Origin: Mesocentrotus franciscanus
Taxonomy: Eukaryota > Echinodermata > Echinoidea > Camarodonta > Strongylocentrotidae
Assembly: GCA_037976565.1 (NCBI GenBank)
Contig: CP137682.1
Location: 26,623,714-26,687,713, forward strand
DNA length: 64,000 nucleotides
Direction of reading: 5' to 3'
Shown here: positions 1 through 12,000 of the stretch, piece by piece
Position numbering within the stretch: position 1 is the first letter of the stretch
Layout: every line of letters begins with the position of its first letter
Notes under the pieces: model-generated
The model's input: the letters and a program-made list of their open reading frames with translations, nothing else
Told to the model about the DNA's origin: nothing
Databases searched by the model: none
Program-made: the position numbers and the translations under genes

Positions 1-2560
1 ATGAAAATATGCAATCGTAACTCGATCTGCACCAAGGTAGACTCCATAGCATGAAAGGAGGTATGACTACAAGGTTCAAATAGTAGGTGTTCTCCATAAT
101 ACATGTACATGTCTACTCTATTGTTGATTATTGGCTATTGTAATTTGTAGTCTATTACTTCCATTATATATGTCATGCACTGCACTTGTAGATCCTAATG
201 TTAACAGTTTTATTTTAGTCAATGGATATGACACAGCTGAGCTGTTATCTCAAGATGCAATCATAGTTCATACTCATCATAAACACAATTCAAAACAAAA
301 GACCACGTCGTTCATGTATTGAGCTATGACTATGGTATTGATGTAATTATGTAAAGATACTAAAATGTACCGGTACACAAATAAAATTAAAGTTAGATCT
401 AGGCCGCCAGTACAATCTACATGAGCAACATCATACTGTACATACTATACTACATGCATGCTTCAAAAGATTAAACCTCACAGTCACATGCACAGTCACA
501 CCAGGTCCAGGCCATGGACCCTAGTATTATTGGCTATAAATAATATATCACGATCACGGGCCAGGCCACACGTACTGCACTGATCAAGCTAAACGCTTGG
601 AAATCACACATAAACAGATTTCAGAAGTTCTTACAGATACATACCTCATAATTATCATGAAAACATGCAGTCGAATGAAAATTTAATTGATATCAACAGA
701 TCAATAATCAAGCGGTGAGCGCGAGCACCACCATGACCACTGCACTGCACTCTGCTCTGCACTGCACTGTGACCATACAAACTGCGTGTGCGTGTACGTG
801 CGTACGTACATGTACATTGTACGTAAATTTAGCTCGCTAGCGCTGATGACACTTCGGGGGAATACCCGAACAGGCAGGATCTCTAGCTCGCTCGGAGCTG
901 AGGAGAGGAAGGGGGCGTGTCCGTCTTAAAACGTAAACAAACTTATGTCAGCTTATATTAAGTTTTCGGCAATATGCCTATATACTTGAGATGGCATCAT
1001 TGAAAAGGCTGTTGATAAACTACTTTATACAACTCACTCCAAGATCCTAATCAAATGATTGGTCATGCGCGGTCACGTGTGATTCATTTACTGAGACTAT
1101 CACACGTTTTTTCATGAAAAAGCGTGCAATATTTTCCATACTAACACACGTTTTTAGTGCATGTACATGATGCGCAGTAGTGCGCGTAGAGGTGAGAACG
1201 CATAATACATACTGTGTGTGCATGGGCCTATTCTTGCGCAGCACTATGCGTAAATGGGTATAGAGGTAAGTGCGCTTACTATTGCTATGTGTGCGCACTA
1301 AATTAAGCCTTATTAAACTTGAGATTTATTTGTCAGGCAAACTGTCACGAAACAATCTTGATTGAATTCTTTTTACATCAAATAACAAGGATCTAGGAGT
1401 TTCGTTGTATAAAACAAATGATGCATGTTTTCATTCGTTCATTATACGATCTATCCGCCCTCGTTGATACTGTATGTATCTATCGCATTCAGCCTAACGG
1501 CTTCGTGCAATAGATACACACAGCCTCAACTCGAGTGCGGATAGATCGTATAATGAACTCATGCGCATGCATCATTTGTATAATGTCAGTGTCTGATTCA
1601 ATTTCAGTGATATTGCGTCAGTTATATTTTCCTTTACTACTTTCGCTGTCCTTTTAATTCATCTATAGTAACCCGCAATATTAAAGGTAAATTCTTTTGA
1701 CGAAGCTTGGACTGTTGGAGATAGACGTAGTCTCAGCAAAGTATAAAATCTATCCCAGAAATAATTTTGCCTTTTTTTTTCGTCTAGCCTTCTTAAAACT
1801 TTAGAATCAAATGCACAGGGTAATAAACTGACACTGATTTTATATATTTTAATATTCTTCATGAAAAGGAAGTTTTAGATCTGTAAAGTCAAAGTTTACT
1901 TGATTAGCACACTTCTTGAAATGTTTTATGTCGGAAAATATTCCTTCCTAGGCGGTGATGGCACGGGAGTATCATTTTTTTCACCTGCCCGGCTTTATCT
2001 TGCCACTCCGAGAAGAAAGCAACTTTAGCATGCACTATTGATTGTGAGTTTGTGACAGTCATTCGTAAAATTAAGTGAACTTTTGTGCAGACCAAGGCAG
2101 AAGATTTGTGTAGGAGTTACAAACATTAGGGGGAACAACTGGTATTCATGTTGCTATGTTAATTTATTCATTCACACCACTATAATTCTTTCTTTTTGAT
2201 TAATTAAGTGTATTTTCAAAGTCTTAGCGGTAATTTTCCCGACATTCTTTCACATATAGTAGTCAAATGTTTTCGTTACTCCCAATTTTTAGCTAATTTA
2301 CTTACCAGTTTCACTGAGCACAAGACGGTCACCTGCTACCTAGGTTCACCTTTTTAATGCAAAACGAAAGCTCTGTATATATACGGTTGTATTTGTTAGG
2401 AAATCGCTTTTTCATGATATCATACCCAATTTTCCTCCGAGAGATTATTTTGACTTAAAAAACATGCAGAGAAATAACAGTGAGGAATTGCTAGTGGGGA
2501 TTATTTTGACGTCATAAAACAATGGACGACAAAAACTATCACATATACAATTTAACGTAA
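1..2560. other. Intergenic DNA, no gene seen
   Basis: This is AT-rich DNA with short CA/GT-rich patches (for example 770-830) and the foldback at 1405-1585. All short open frames lack splice support or family motifs. Confidence 0.5.
1405..1585. mobile_element. Foldback element with nested inverted repeats
   Basis: GTTCATTATACGATCTATCC (from 1437) is perfectly inverted near 1537-1558 (GGATAGATCGTATAATGAAC). Outer arms (AAACAAATGATGCATG / CATGCATCATTTGTATA) and an inner pair (TGTATCTATCGCA / TGCAATAGATACA) also pair imperfectly. The whole 180 bp can fold into one long hairpin. Confidence 0.8.
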
Positions 2561-2697
2561 ATTTAGAGAACTTGAATGGCATCGCTTACGACATGGAGAT
2601 CAACGAGCATTCGAACAGTGACTCTGACATGAGAAGCTTGGTGTTTGACACATCGAATAGTGATTTGTCCACAGTCAGCTATCAGGTCGTTGTATAA
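2561..2697 (+). CDS. Possible terminal coding exon (unrecognised)
   Basis: After TTAACGTAAATTTAG the frame reads NLNGIAYDMEINEHSNSDSD, then MRSLVFDTSNSDLSTVSYQV and a TAA at 2695-2697. The composition (charged, Ser/Asp-rich, two tyrosines, hydrophobic VVV end) looks like the cytosolic tail of a membrane protein and unlike the AT-rich flanks. A CAG/GTCGTT donor at 2686 is an alternative end. I find no upstream partner exon in the window and do not recognise a family. Confidence 0.3.
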
Positions 2698-5588
2698 TCC
2701 TATACCATCATTCTCCTATCGCCATGAGTTAACACAAAGAGGAAAGAGAGAGAGAGAGAGAGTGGGGGAGCTAAATAGGAATGGAATCAATATGCAATTA
2801 TAAAAATTAGGAAATAGTATATCAGACAGCGTTTTATGGTAATCCGGTAACCATTACAGCCACCCCTAGCCCACAAAGCCCTGAAGCCCCCCCAACCCCA
2901 ACCCTAAAACCGCCCCCTACCCACGTTCGCACAGGCATCCACCAATCACTATGAAATGACAATTACCCGTATATCAAATCATCCTTGGATCAGTACCAGA
3001 GGCCTATCCAGATCTCAATTATTTTAAGGGGCACAATTCCGAAAAATTGCACAATAAAGGGAAATTTAATTTCAAAAGGGCAGGAGGACCGGCTGAATGC
3101 GCTCCCAATACTAAAATACTAAACACATCACACTGTTGATGTCTCACTCTAACCTGTAGACAGACATGACAGACGCGAGGTGTTTCTTTTATGAAAAAAG
3201 GTGATGTGTGCATTTTTCAGTGAAAATATTCTTCTTTTCGAATATCAACATTTCCTTAGCATGGAAGGACCCCCCTTCACCACCCAACCATGATCGCCCA
3301 TTTTCGTATGCATGATCTGTCACGTTGCACCTTGTAATTTATTATTCGAAAAGAGAATATCAGATTTTACTTCACTATGTTTGTCGTAATTTCAAGACTC
3401 CTAACACCTGCGTAACATCCCTTTTTTCTGACCATCCTCTGCAGGGGCAATGAGGAGTTGGGGAAATTGGGGGTACGAACATCACCAAGAAACTCCTATT
3501 CATGTGCATTTGGAAAAGGAGGCATGCTGCAGGTTTTGACGGAATTGAACGGTGTCCAAACTGGGTTGGATGCGTGCAACCATGACAACAAGAGGCACAA
3601 TTTCGGCCCTCAACCCCTCTACCTCCCCCCTATATACGTCAGTGGAGAATAGCATAATGAATACCATTAAAGATACATTGTCTAATTTCAAATTAAGGTT
3701 TGCAAAAATAGGGCCCCCATTATATATCAACACTTTCGTTATTAAATCATCTGCTCAAAAGGGGCTTTTCTTCCATGATTGATTGCTAATAGGTTTCCCT
3801 ATTCCTCTCTTTATATCCCTCATATATTAATTGAACCATCACATGAGGATGATTCGAAGTATACCTCACATGAGGGTCATTTACACATGGTCCTAATATT
3901 ACAAAACAGCGACGCCAATGTGGCCAACTTATTTGCTAATACCTCAGTCACACCGCCAAACTAGCTCCATACCGATTCCATCCATTTCAATAAAGTTTTA
4001 TTTCCTTCACAAGAAATAAAAATGCACATTATAATGAAATAATTTAGAATGTTAGAAGGAGGCGAAACTCCCTTTAAGCACGGGGCTTGTGCTGCATGCG
4101 GTTGCCATTACAAAAAAGACATATAATACATAATAATCTACATAAAAATACTTATTAAAATATAAAGAGTTAGAGAAGAAGGATAAGAATCGGGAAAAGC
4201 AAACAAACAATATTTGGGGAAAAAAACTATAATAATATGTATGTGCTACGAATTGTATTGTACACAAATTATATCCTAATAGTACGAGTGAATGTAGGGA
4301 GTGAAGGGTATATTTTGATTGAATCAATTAAATTCTTCCAGAGTTTGGGACCAGAAAAAACGAATATTTTGTTGAAAAGAGCCATTCGGTGTCAATTACT
4401 TGTTTTTCTTTCTCTCTGTTTCCCGTTTTGCGTAGGTCTTGTTGGTTTGACTAAGATATAAGCAACTTCCACCATATATCCACGATAACATGATAACACC
4501 AAGATGTCAGACTGTGTGGTGTGAATGAACCCAATGAGCTCAATCATGTTGAACGTTTTAGCTCCATTGTTATACGTGACCTTGAATGTATCATTCAGAA
4601 CGCGTATTATAATCGCGGCAGACAATATCCTTTCAAACTGTTTCATCAGATGCCAATCAAATATAATTTATTCGAAATTCGACAGCTAAAAATAATTTAA
4701 TAAGGAGTGACGTAAGTAAAAAATGTAATTAAAATATATCGTTTCAACAAATGATTCTGTAACCCATGCATCAAAGGCCGTTGGATAAGAGTATGGGTCT
4801 ATAAATAGCCAATCAAATGTTCAACCCTATACAGTAAATGAGAGTGGTTTACTTGACAGGTTCTCAGGATGAGAGAAGTTGAGATTTCATTTGAACTGAT
4901 GATGAACAACTAGGCAAGGGACTGCAAAATTGTTTTTCAAATATTGCGGTGACGGCTAACTATATTAAACAAAGCAAAATCGCAGAGGTATGTTTTATTC
5001 TCTTGATATATATAGGAATAGCATTTATAGGTTTTTCCGTCCAGACTGAAAAATAATTTTTTAATCAGGTCAGGTTGCAGAAATGAATTAACATTAAATT
5101 TACATTGCTGATCCTGAAGAATACGGGTGCTAGCGAGCTGCAGCCCCCCTCCAACGGCCCCATAGGGGACTTTCAAAGTTGCGATATTTGGGCAACCACC
5201 ACCGTCACATCAGACAGGAGATGCCAGCATATGACCTTTTTTTTGTAATTTTCACTAAAACTGTGTCCTAAGTGTATAATTTATTAGAAACTGAAGAGAT
5301 GATTAAGGCGTCACCCCTGAAAAAAATGATGTTCCCGTTTGCCTACGGGGTGGCTGTTTTCTCTTTCCCGAATTCTAACCATTGAAAGTAATGAATAATT
5401 ATAGTTCGAAAAGTTCAATCTACGCATGCAAAGCTCACATTTGACATTGATCATTGCACTCGGCCTAAATTGGAGAAAAAATAAGAATCAGCAATAACAT
5501 TTTGAAATCATTTTGAACTTGTATATTTCTTTTTTCGTTTGCTAGCTAAATTGTGTTACATAGTTGTCGTTCTTTTGTTTATCGGCAG
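2698..5588. other. Intergenic DNA upstream of the lectin gene
   Basis: It holds a short (GA)n at 2744-2762, a C-rich patch at 2880-2930 and otherwise AT-rich unique DNA. The lectin promoter presumably lies near its right end, but I see no clear TATA box or initiator. Confidence 0.45.
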
Positions 5589-5667
5589 ATGGAATCATAT
5601 ATTCTTTGGGTTGTCTTGTTACTCAGTCATCACTTCTCATTGTTTGTCGGACCGAACCTCTGCAGGG
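5589..5667 (+). CDS. Lectin exon 1: signal peptide
   Basis: This short exon encodes a 26-residue leader with a hydrophobic core (ILWVVLLL) and ends at a strong GTAAGT donor (5668) in phase 1, which matches the acceptor of the first lectin exon. The ATG at 5589 is the first one after an in-frame TAA at 5547, which supports it as the start. The exon is too short to be found by length alone and was located by requiring a phase-1 signal-peptide exon upstream of the lectin domains. Confidence 0.75.
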
Positions 5668-6429
5668 GTAAGTATCCATCCCTTTCCTAGATGTAAAGGT
5701 AACCTTGGCTGTTTACATGTCATTTTCCCGAAGGTTTATAATTCCGAAAGGATCGTTTTTCGAAGATTCATAATTCTGACGGTTTGTAATTCTAAAAGTT
5801 CATAATTCTTAGATATAAGGAAGATTCATAATTCCGAAAGGTCATTATTCCGAAAATGCAGTTGAGCCCTACATGTTCTATCATTTTTCTAGATCCGAAC
5901 CTTCGGTATCATAAAACCTATTTCATTTTCGAATTCAAGATCTATTTTATTTTCGGAACATGGAAACTTCGGAATTATGAGCCCCTCTTGAATGTAAAGT
6001 TTATATTTCGGAATTACGAACCTTCGGAAATACGGACATTCGGCGGGGGCGATTCATCATTGGGGAAAACGGTGCCCTCTCCTAGCTTATGGCAGTGTCT
6101 GATCATGGACCTACTAGGTCCATGGTCTGGTACAGTGTTCAAACTGTCTGAACGGCCCATAGTTAAGGTGACTGATTTCACACACGGTGATAGTGTTACT
6201 GCTAGTGTTTCTTCTGCTGCTAAGCGTATATTCGGACCTATTTAAATACCGAACAAGAAAAGAGAACATGATTGTTGGTGTTCTGTGTTGACCCTGAATT
6301 TTCACACATTTCCTGAAGAGAATGTCCGATTGTTTGGTGGCAATTAAAGAGTCGTGAGTTATTTCTACCATTCGATGTCCTTGCCTCTAACGAATTTCAA
6401 CCTATCTGAATGATGCGACTAAGTTTTGA

Positions 6430-6462
<33 letters not shown>

Positions 6463-8637
6463 CCTCTCTCTCCCTCTCTCTCTCTCTCTATATATATATG
6501 TATATGTACGTGTTTCTCCTGTTTATCTGACATCTGTCACCTAATTCTCTATCTCTCTTTCTTTCTCTATATATACATGTATATGTATATGTACGTGACT
6601 CTCTCTCTCTCTCTCTCCCCCTCTCTCTCTCTCTCTATCATTTTTATCCCTGTCTTGCAGCGTGTGATAGCAATCAAATCGAATTCGATGGGTCCTGCTA
6701 CTATCTTTCACGAAATGAGTCCAGCTTCTATGAGTCCAGGTCCTCCTGCGAGAGTCTTGGAATGCACCTGGTCTACATTGGATCTGAGGAAGAACAGCAG
6801 TTCCTGGCCGACTCCCTCGACGACAAGGCGAATGATACCTGGATAGGTCTAACCAGCGTCGCCTGGCTTGACGGTTCACGACTGACATATGACAACATCA
6901 GATATGCTTCGTCGGTATTTGATCAGGGTGGGGTTTGTTTCGCAGTAGTACTGTCGTCCTCGTCCAGATGGTTGGATGATACTTGTTCGGCCACGAAACA
7001 TTACATTTGTGAAAAAGAAGGCGGTGAGTTTGAAGAATCGTTAATAGAGTTGACAAGCTAATATGTATAAGAAGCTAAACTTTCACTGCATTTTTCTTCC
7101 AATCATAATTGTAACCAATTGTCTTGATTCCAATTGATTCCAAATCTTTGACCTATGGGCATGTAAGCCGCCCCGGGGGTCTAGGATGGCTATCCCTGGC
7201 TATTTTTGTTGTTGTTATTGTTGCTGTTATGGGATGTATTGTTTATTGTTACCCCCGCAAAGAAAAGTTTATTAACATTGGTCGGTAATCAAGTCCTATC
7301 TCTCTTCTTCTTCTCCTTCTTCTTCTTCTTCTTCTTCTTCTTCTTCTTCTTCTTCTTCTTCTTCTTCTTCTTCTTCTTCTTCTTTTTCTTCTTCTCTTCT
7401 TCTATCCATTTCAAAGGAGCTATGAAGCCCATCACAGAGATAAACTAAAGATGACATGCGGTGTGCGGGCGGATCTCTCTCCCCTTTTCTCTCTCCACCC
7501 ACTCATCCCTCGCGTCCCACCACCAATCCTTTTTATAAACCGTCCATGAAAACATTTTTTTCGTCTACTTTCCCTTACAGCTTGTGATCATTCAGATTAC
7601 ATTGAACACGGCGGTTCCTGTTATCACTTCTCCCACAGCAAGAGCGACTTCTACTCGTCCAAAGCATCATGCGAAAATCTTGGAATGCACCTGGTCTACA
7701 TAGGATCTCAGCAAGAACAAATCTTCTTAGCCGACAACCTGCCGAGAGGCGACGGTGCCGATAGCGATGGCAGCAACGTAGACCTTGACGACAGTGCTGA
7801 TGACAGCGGCGATGGCGATGACGACGGTACTAATGACAGCGGCGATGGCGATGACGAAAGTGATGGTGGCAGCAACGACAGTGACGATAGTGATGACAGC
7901 GACGATAGCGATGACAGCGATGACAGCGATGACGACGGTGCTGATGAGAGTGACAATGGCGATTACGACGTTGAAAGCAACAGCAACGATGGCGATGACG
8001 ACAACGGCATGGAGAGTTATTGGATAGGTCTTACCCGATTGGCCTGGCTAGATGGCTCAGGTCTGTCCTATGAGAACTTAAGAGGTTACAACAAGGAATT
8101 CACCATGGGAAAGATGTGCTTTCGTATTAAATGGCTCTCCAACTCTTTCAAATGGCGAGATGACTTCTGTTCTGTTATGTACCACTACATTTGCGAAAAG
8201 GAAAGCTGTAAGTTCTTGAAATCTGATGAAAGCAATGCTATATTCCTAAGCATTATTAATTTTAACCGCCAAAGAGCATAACTGTCGTTTGTCCTATACA
8301 TGTATATACAATCTAGTCATTTAGAGTCGTTAAAATGCTCAGAAATAGACGTACGAAGTTGGGGGGTAAAATTACAAATATGTGTACACCCACCAGTTCA
8401 AATTTGTAAAATCAGTTCGTATTTTTCGTATCTAATAATATATTGTTATATTATTGTTGGTAAAATGAATGCGAAAGCTGATATTCGGGCGTGAAACGTC
8501 AGCCCCCAGGTGAAAATGTGCCCCTAGGCAGACTTAGTCAGCATGGCTGGTAGATAATATACTTTTAAGACACGGTGGGAATGACAGATGAGCGTGGGTG
8601 GAGGCCCAGCCCCCCTTTCCAGCCCCCTCTCAACCCC

Positions 8638-8672
<35 letters not shown>

Positions 8673-9025
8673 CCCCTCTTATTTTTTTCTTTACCTTTAT
8701 ATCATTTACAACATTCAAGTATTTTATGTTTTCTCTTTCTCTATGGTTTGGTGATGCTCTCGATCATGACACATAAGATCATGGGTACGATCTTTGCAGA
8801 CAATGTATTTATACCCACACTTGTCTCTCTCGACACAGGTGCATTGAATACACTAAGGAACCTGGTAATCTTGGGATAATAATAATTGTAGAGCCCAGGA
8901 AAGGCAGCATTGATAGGGTCTACTGATGAGGCTAGCGGCCTTGCATAAATAAGATCATTATTAATATAATTTTTATTATCATAATTATTATTATATTATC
9001 ATTAATACTACTATTATTATTATTA

Positions 9026-9087
<62 letters not shown>

Positions 9088-12000
9088 GTTATTATTATAA
9101 TTGTTAAAATTATTATTACTGTAACTACTATTATTATTATTATTGTTGTTGTTGTTGTTATTGTTATTATAATCATTATTTCACAGTACCCATTAATATT
9201 ATCGTCATCCTCCCTCTCTCCCCCTCCCTCGACCTTACCCCCTCTTTTATATCTATTTACATGACTTGTATATAATTTATGTCATTTAATCTCCTATTCA
9301 AATCTCACTGCAGCTTGTGACCAATCCAGTCATGATACCTATGCATTCAACGGGTCCTGCTACCATTTCTCCCAGACCAAGTTCAATTTCTACAGATCCA
9401 GATACTCTTGCGAGGGTCTAGGAATGCACCTGGTCTACATAGGGTCTCAGGAAGAGCAAACATTCCTGGAGAGAAGCGTACCGACCACAGAAGACTGGTG
9501 GATAGGATTATCGAGTGTATCGTGGCTTGATGGTTCGGGTCTCGCTTATGAGAATTTTTCGTCGAATTCCTCGGCTTTTGACGAAGGGGGGATTTGTTAC
9601 CGATTGAAAGCAGCAGAAAAGTTCCAATGGATCGACAGGAACTGTTCTATTAGCAACCGATACATTTGTGAAAAGGAGAACGGTGAGTTTAGTTGTTTGA
9701 CACACTATCCAACGAAATAGTTGTTCTCCGGAAATTCCGGTTAATATTATAAATATATTGACTGCTATGAGAGGCATGGCTGTTTCTATATAGGCTCAAG
9801 GGGACGTTACATCCTGCCATGACCCCTCGGCACCCCAGTCCATATATCTTTTATGTACCGAATTCACAAAAAAATCTACAAAGAATTCTTGCCTTATCCT
9901 TTTCTTGAGTAAAGATTGGTTAAAACATCACAGAAAATCTGAGACACTGTCTGTTAATCTTCGCTAGAAAGTTGCCTGAATGTTTCGATCATTCGGGAAT
10001 CGCACACACACTGTTAGGTATCCGCGCTCGCATGTCGCACAAAGAAACTTGTTACACGTAAACCAATGGGGATATCAGCAAAATTTAACTATTCGGCCCG
10101 TTACCCGGGGCAACGGGCATCTTTCTCATGAATTATTGACCGTTAGGCGGGCATGGCTAAACTCACGACTCCAATTTCGACCAATCAGATCACTAGATTT
10201 ATTTTTATTCAACATACTAAAGAGAGGTACTGTATATAACAAATATTATATACATGTACCGCATATGAAGATGCTCGGCTTCCGATTGGTCAAAACTGCA
10301 GGCATGAAATTCGCTAATGCCTGTATTGGCAGGGTAATACTTCTACTAGCGTGTGCACTGCAAGGACGAAAATGTTGCGCGTGAAGTTACAAGGGAAGTT
10401 CACCCTGTTGGTTTAAAGCCCCACTGCGCTACTTGTAGCTACTTGCTCCCTCTATATAGAAAACAATGCCTAAGCGGTGCCCGTTGGTCCCCCATGATCC
10501 TCTTTTTCTTATGTTAATTGAGAGCTAAGTTGATGAGATAACCACCTGTCAATGACCATGCTGGGAGGTCTAATCCCTCCTGGCCAAACTAGTGCAGACG
10601 GGCTTTAAATAGAACCAGAAAAATGAGAGAAACAGGTCAGTGAAAGTTTGAGCAAAATCCGATTAAAATAAGAAAGTTATGAATTTTTTGAAAGTGCGAT
10701 CATGATCATACACAAATTAAATGGCAATTTTAAGACGTATCTTGCAAGCTCCTCACTGTAAAAACCAGGGTGTAGAAATTCTTACACCAGTATGGTATTG
10801 AATTTTGTTTGACACCATTGGTGTTGATTATAAAGGTGTGTTGTCTCAGTGGTGTTATTTTTAACACCGGTCAGATTTAAGCATGCATTAATAATTACTG
10901 GGTGTTAAGTAACATGGTGTAGTTTTATGCTCGGTGTTGAAAGTATCATCACGTGATTTCGTTTAAGGCGGTTGATTGGTCAAATAAGTTTTAACAAAGT
11001 GTTCGCGCGCTTAATGATTACTTTACACGTGTTCACAGAAAAATACATTTATCATGATTTGGTAAGCAAATTATGACAATGCACATCAATTTTGTGATTT
11101 GTATTTTCCTTTGGCATTTATTGACCAATAGATTATTTGTCCGATCTTGTTACAATTACATTAACGTTTTAGCAATAGATATATTGATTATATGATTACT
11201 AACCAATAAACAACATGCATGTTTATTATATATTTGTGTACCAGCCTGTATCACTTTAATGTTAATCTTGAAATCTTGAATTTACTTCAAATGATCTATT
11301 GGTGGACAGTTGCCAACATCGATTATGAATTATCAGTTTACCACTGGTTCTTCTACCCTGGTCGATAATGGTCGATAATAGGGAATATGGAATGTAGAAA
11401 CCCATAGAAAAATCTCTAATGGATCAACAAGAATATAAACATCAAAAGTGGAATTGAATTTGTTATGATTCCAGATATTGGTGTTAATCTACACCAGTAG
11501 GAGTTGTCAAATATTAACACCAAAAGTGGAATTGAAATTATCTAATTCCAGAAAATGGTGTTAAGTAACACCAGAGGAGTTGTCCGATATAGATACCAAG
11601 AAAGTGTTAAATTGAACACCCTTGGTGTTAATTTTAACACTCTGGTTTTTGCAGTGAGCTCTCTCATTTGCTCTGTAAAATGTCGTAAAATGTCATTTTC
11701 TTGGTAACTGATGACGGAATCGATTTGTTTCATACAGAGGTCGTAGAAACAAAATTATTTGCAATAATTATATTTATGGTGAATGTATGATCAAACAATT
11801 TCTGAAGAGAAAATAAAGTTTTTTTAGTGCAGGGCAATAATTTTTTTCAATCGGATTTTGCTATACCCATTAGCCAGTTGCAACCCTAACTCTGCAATGC
11901 CCTATGACGGAATAAAAAAAATGGTAGGAAAACACGATCGCAAAAACTGCCCCAAAATCAAGCTCAGGATATTTCAGGAGCCTCGTGCCACGCCTATTGA

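Noticed and set aside
131..322. Short frame with a hydrophobic start (IVICSLLLPLY)
   Set aside because: It has no ATG at the start, no downstream exon in a matching phase and no family match.
4392..4646. 84-residue minus-strand frame (AAIIIRVLNDTFKVTYNNG)
   Set aside because: It looks protein-like in part, but I recognise no family, see no matching splice partners, and the length is within chance.
7296..7502. Poly-Glu open frame on the minus strand
   Set aside because: It is the complement of a (TTC)n microsatellite in an intron.
7708..7956. Ser/Leu-rich minus-strand frame
   Set aside because: It is the antisense of the Asp/Ser repeat in the lectin exon.
9980..10384. 134-residue open frame in lectin intron 4
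   Set aside because: It lies inside a dispersed repeat whose other copy (51645-51965) does not keep the frame.
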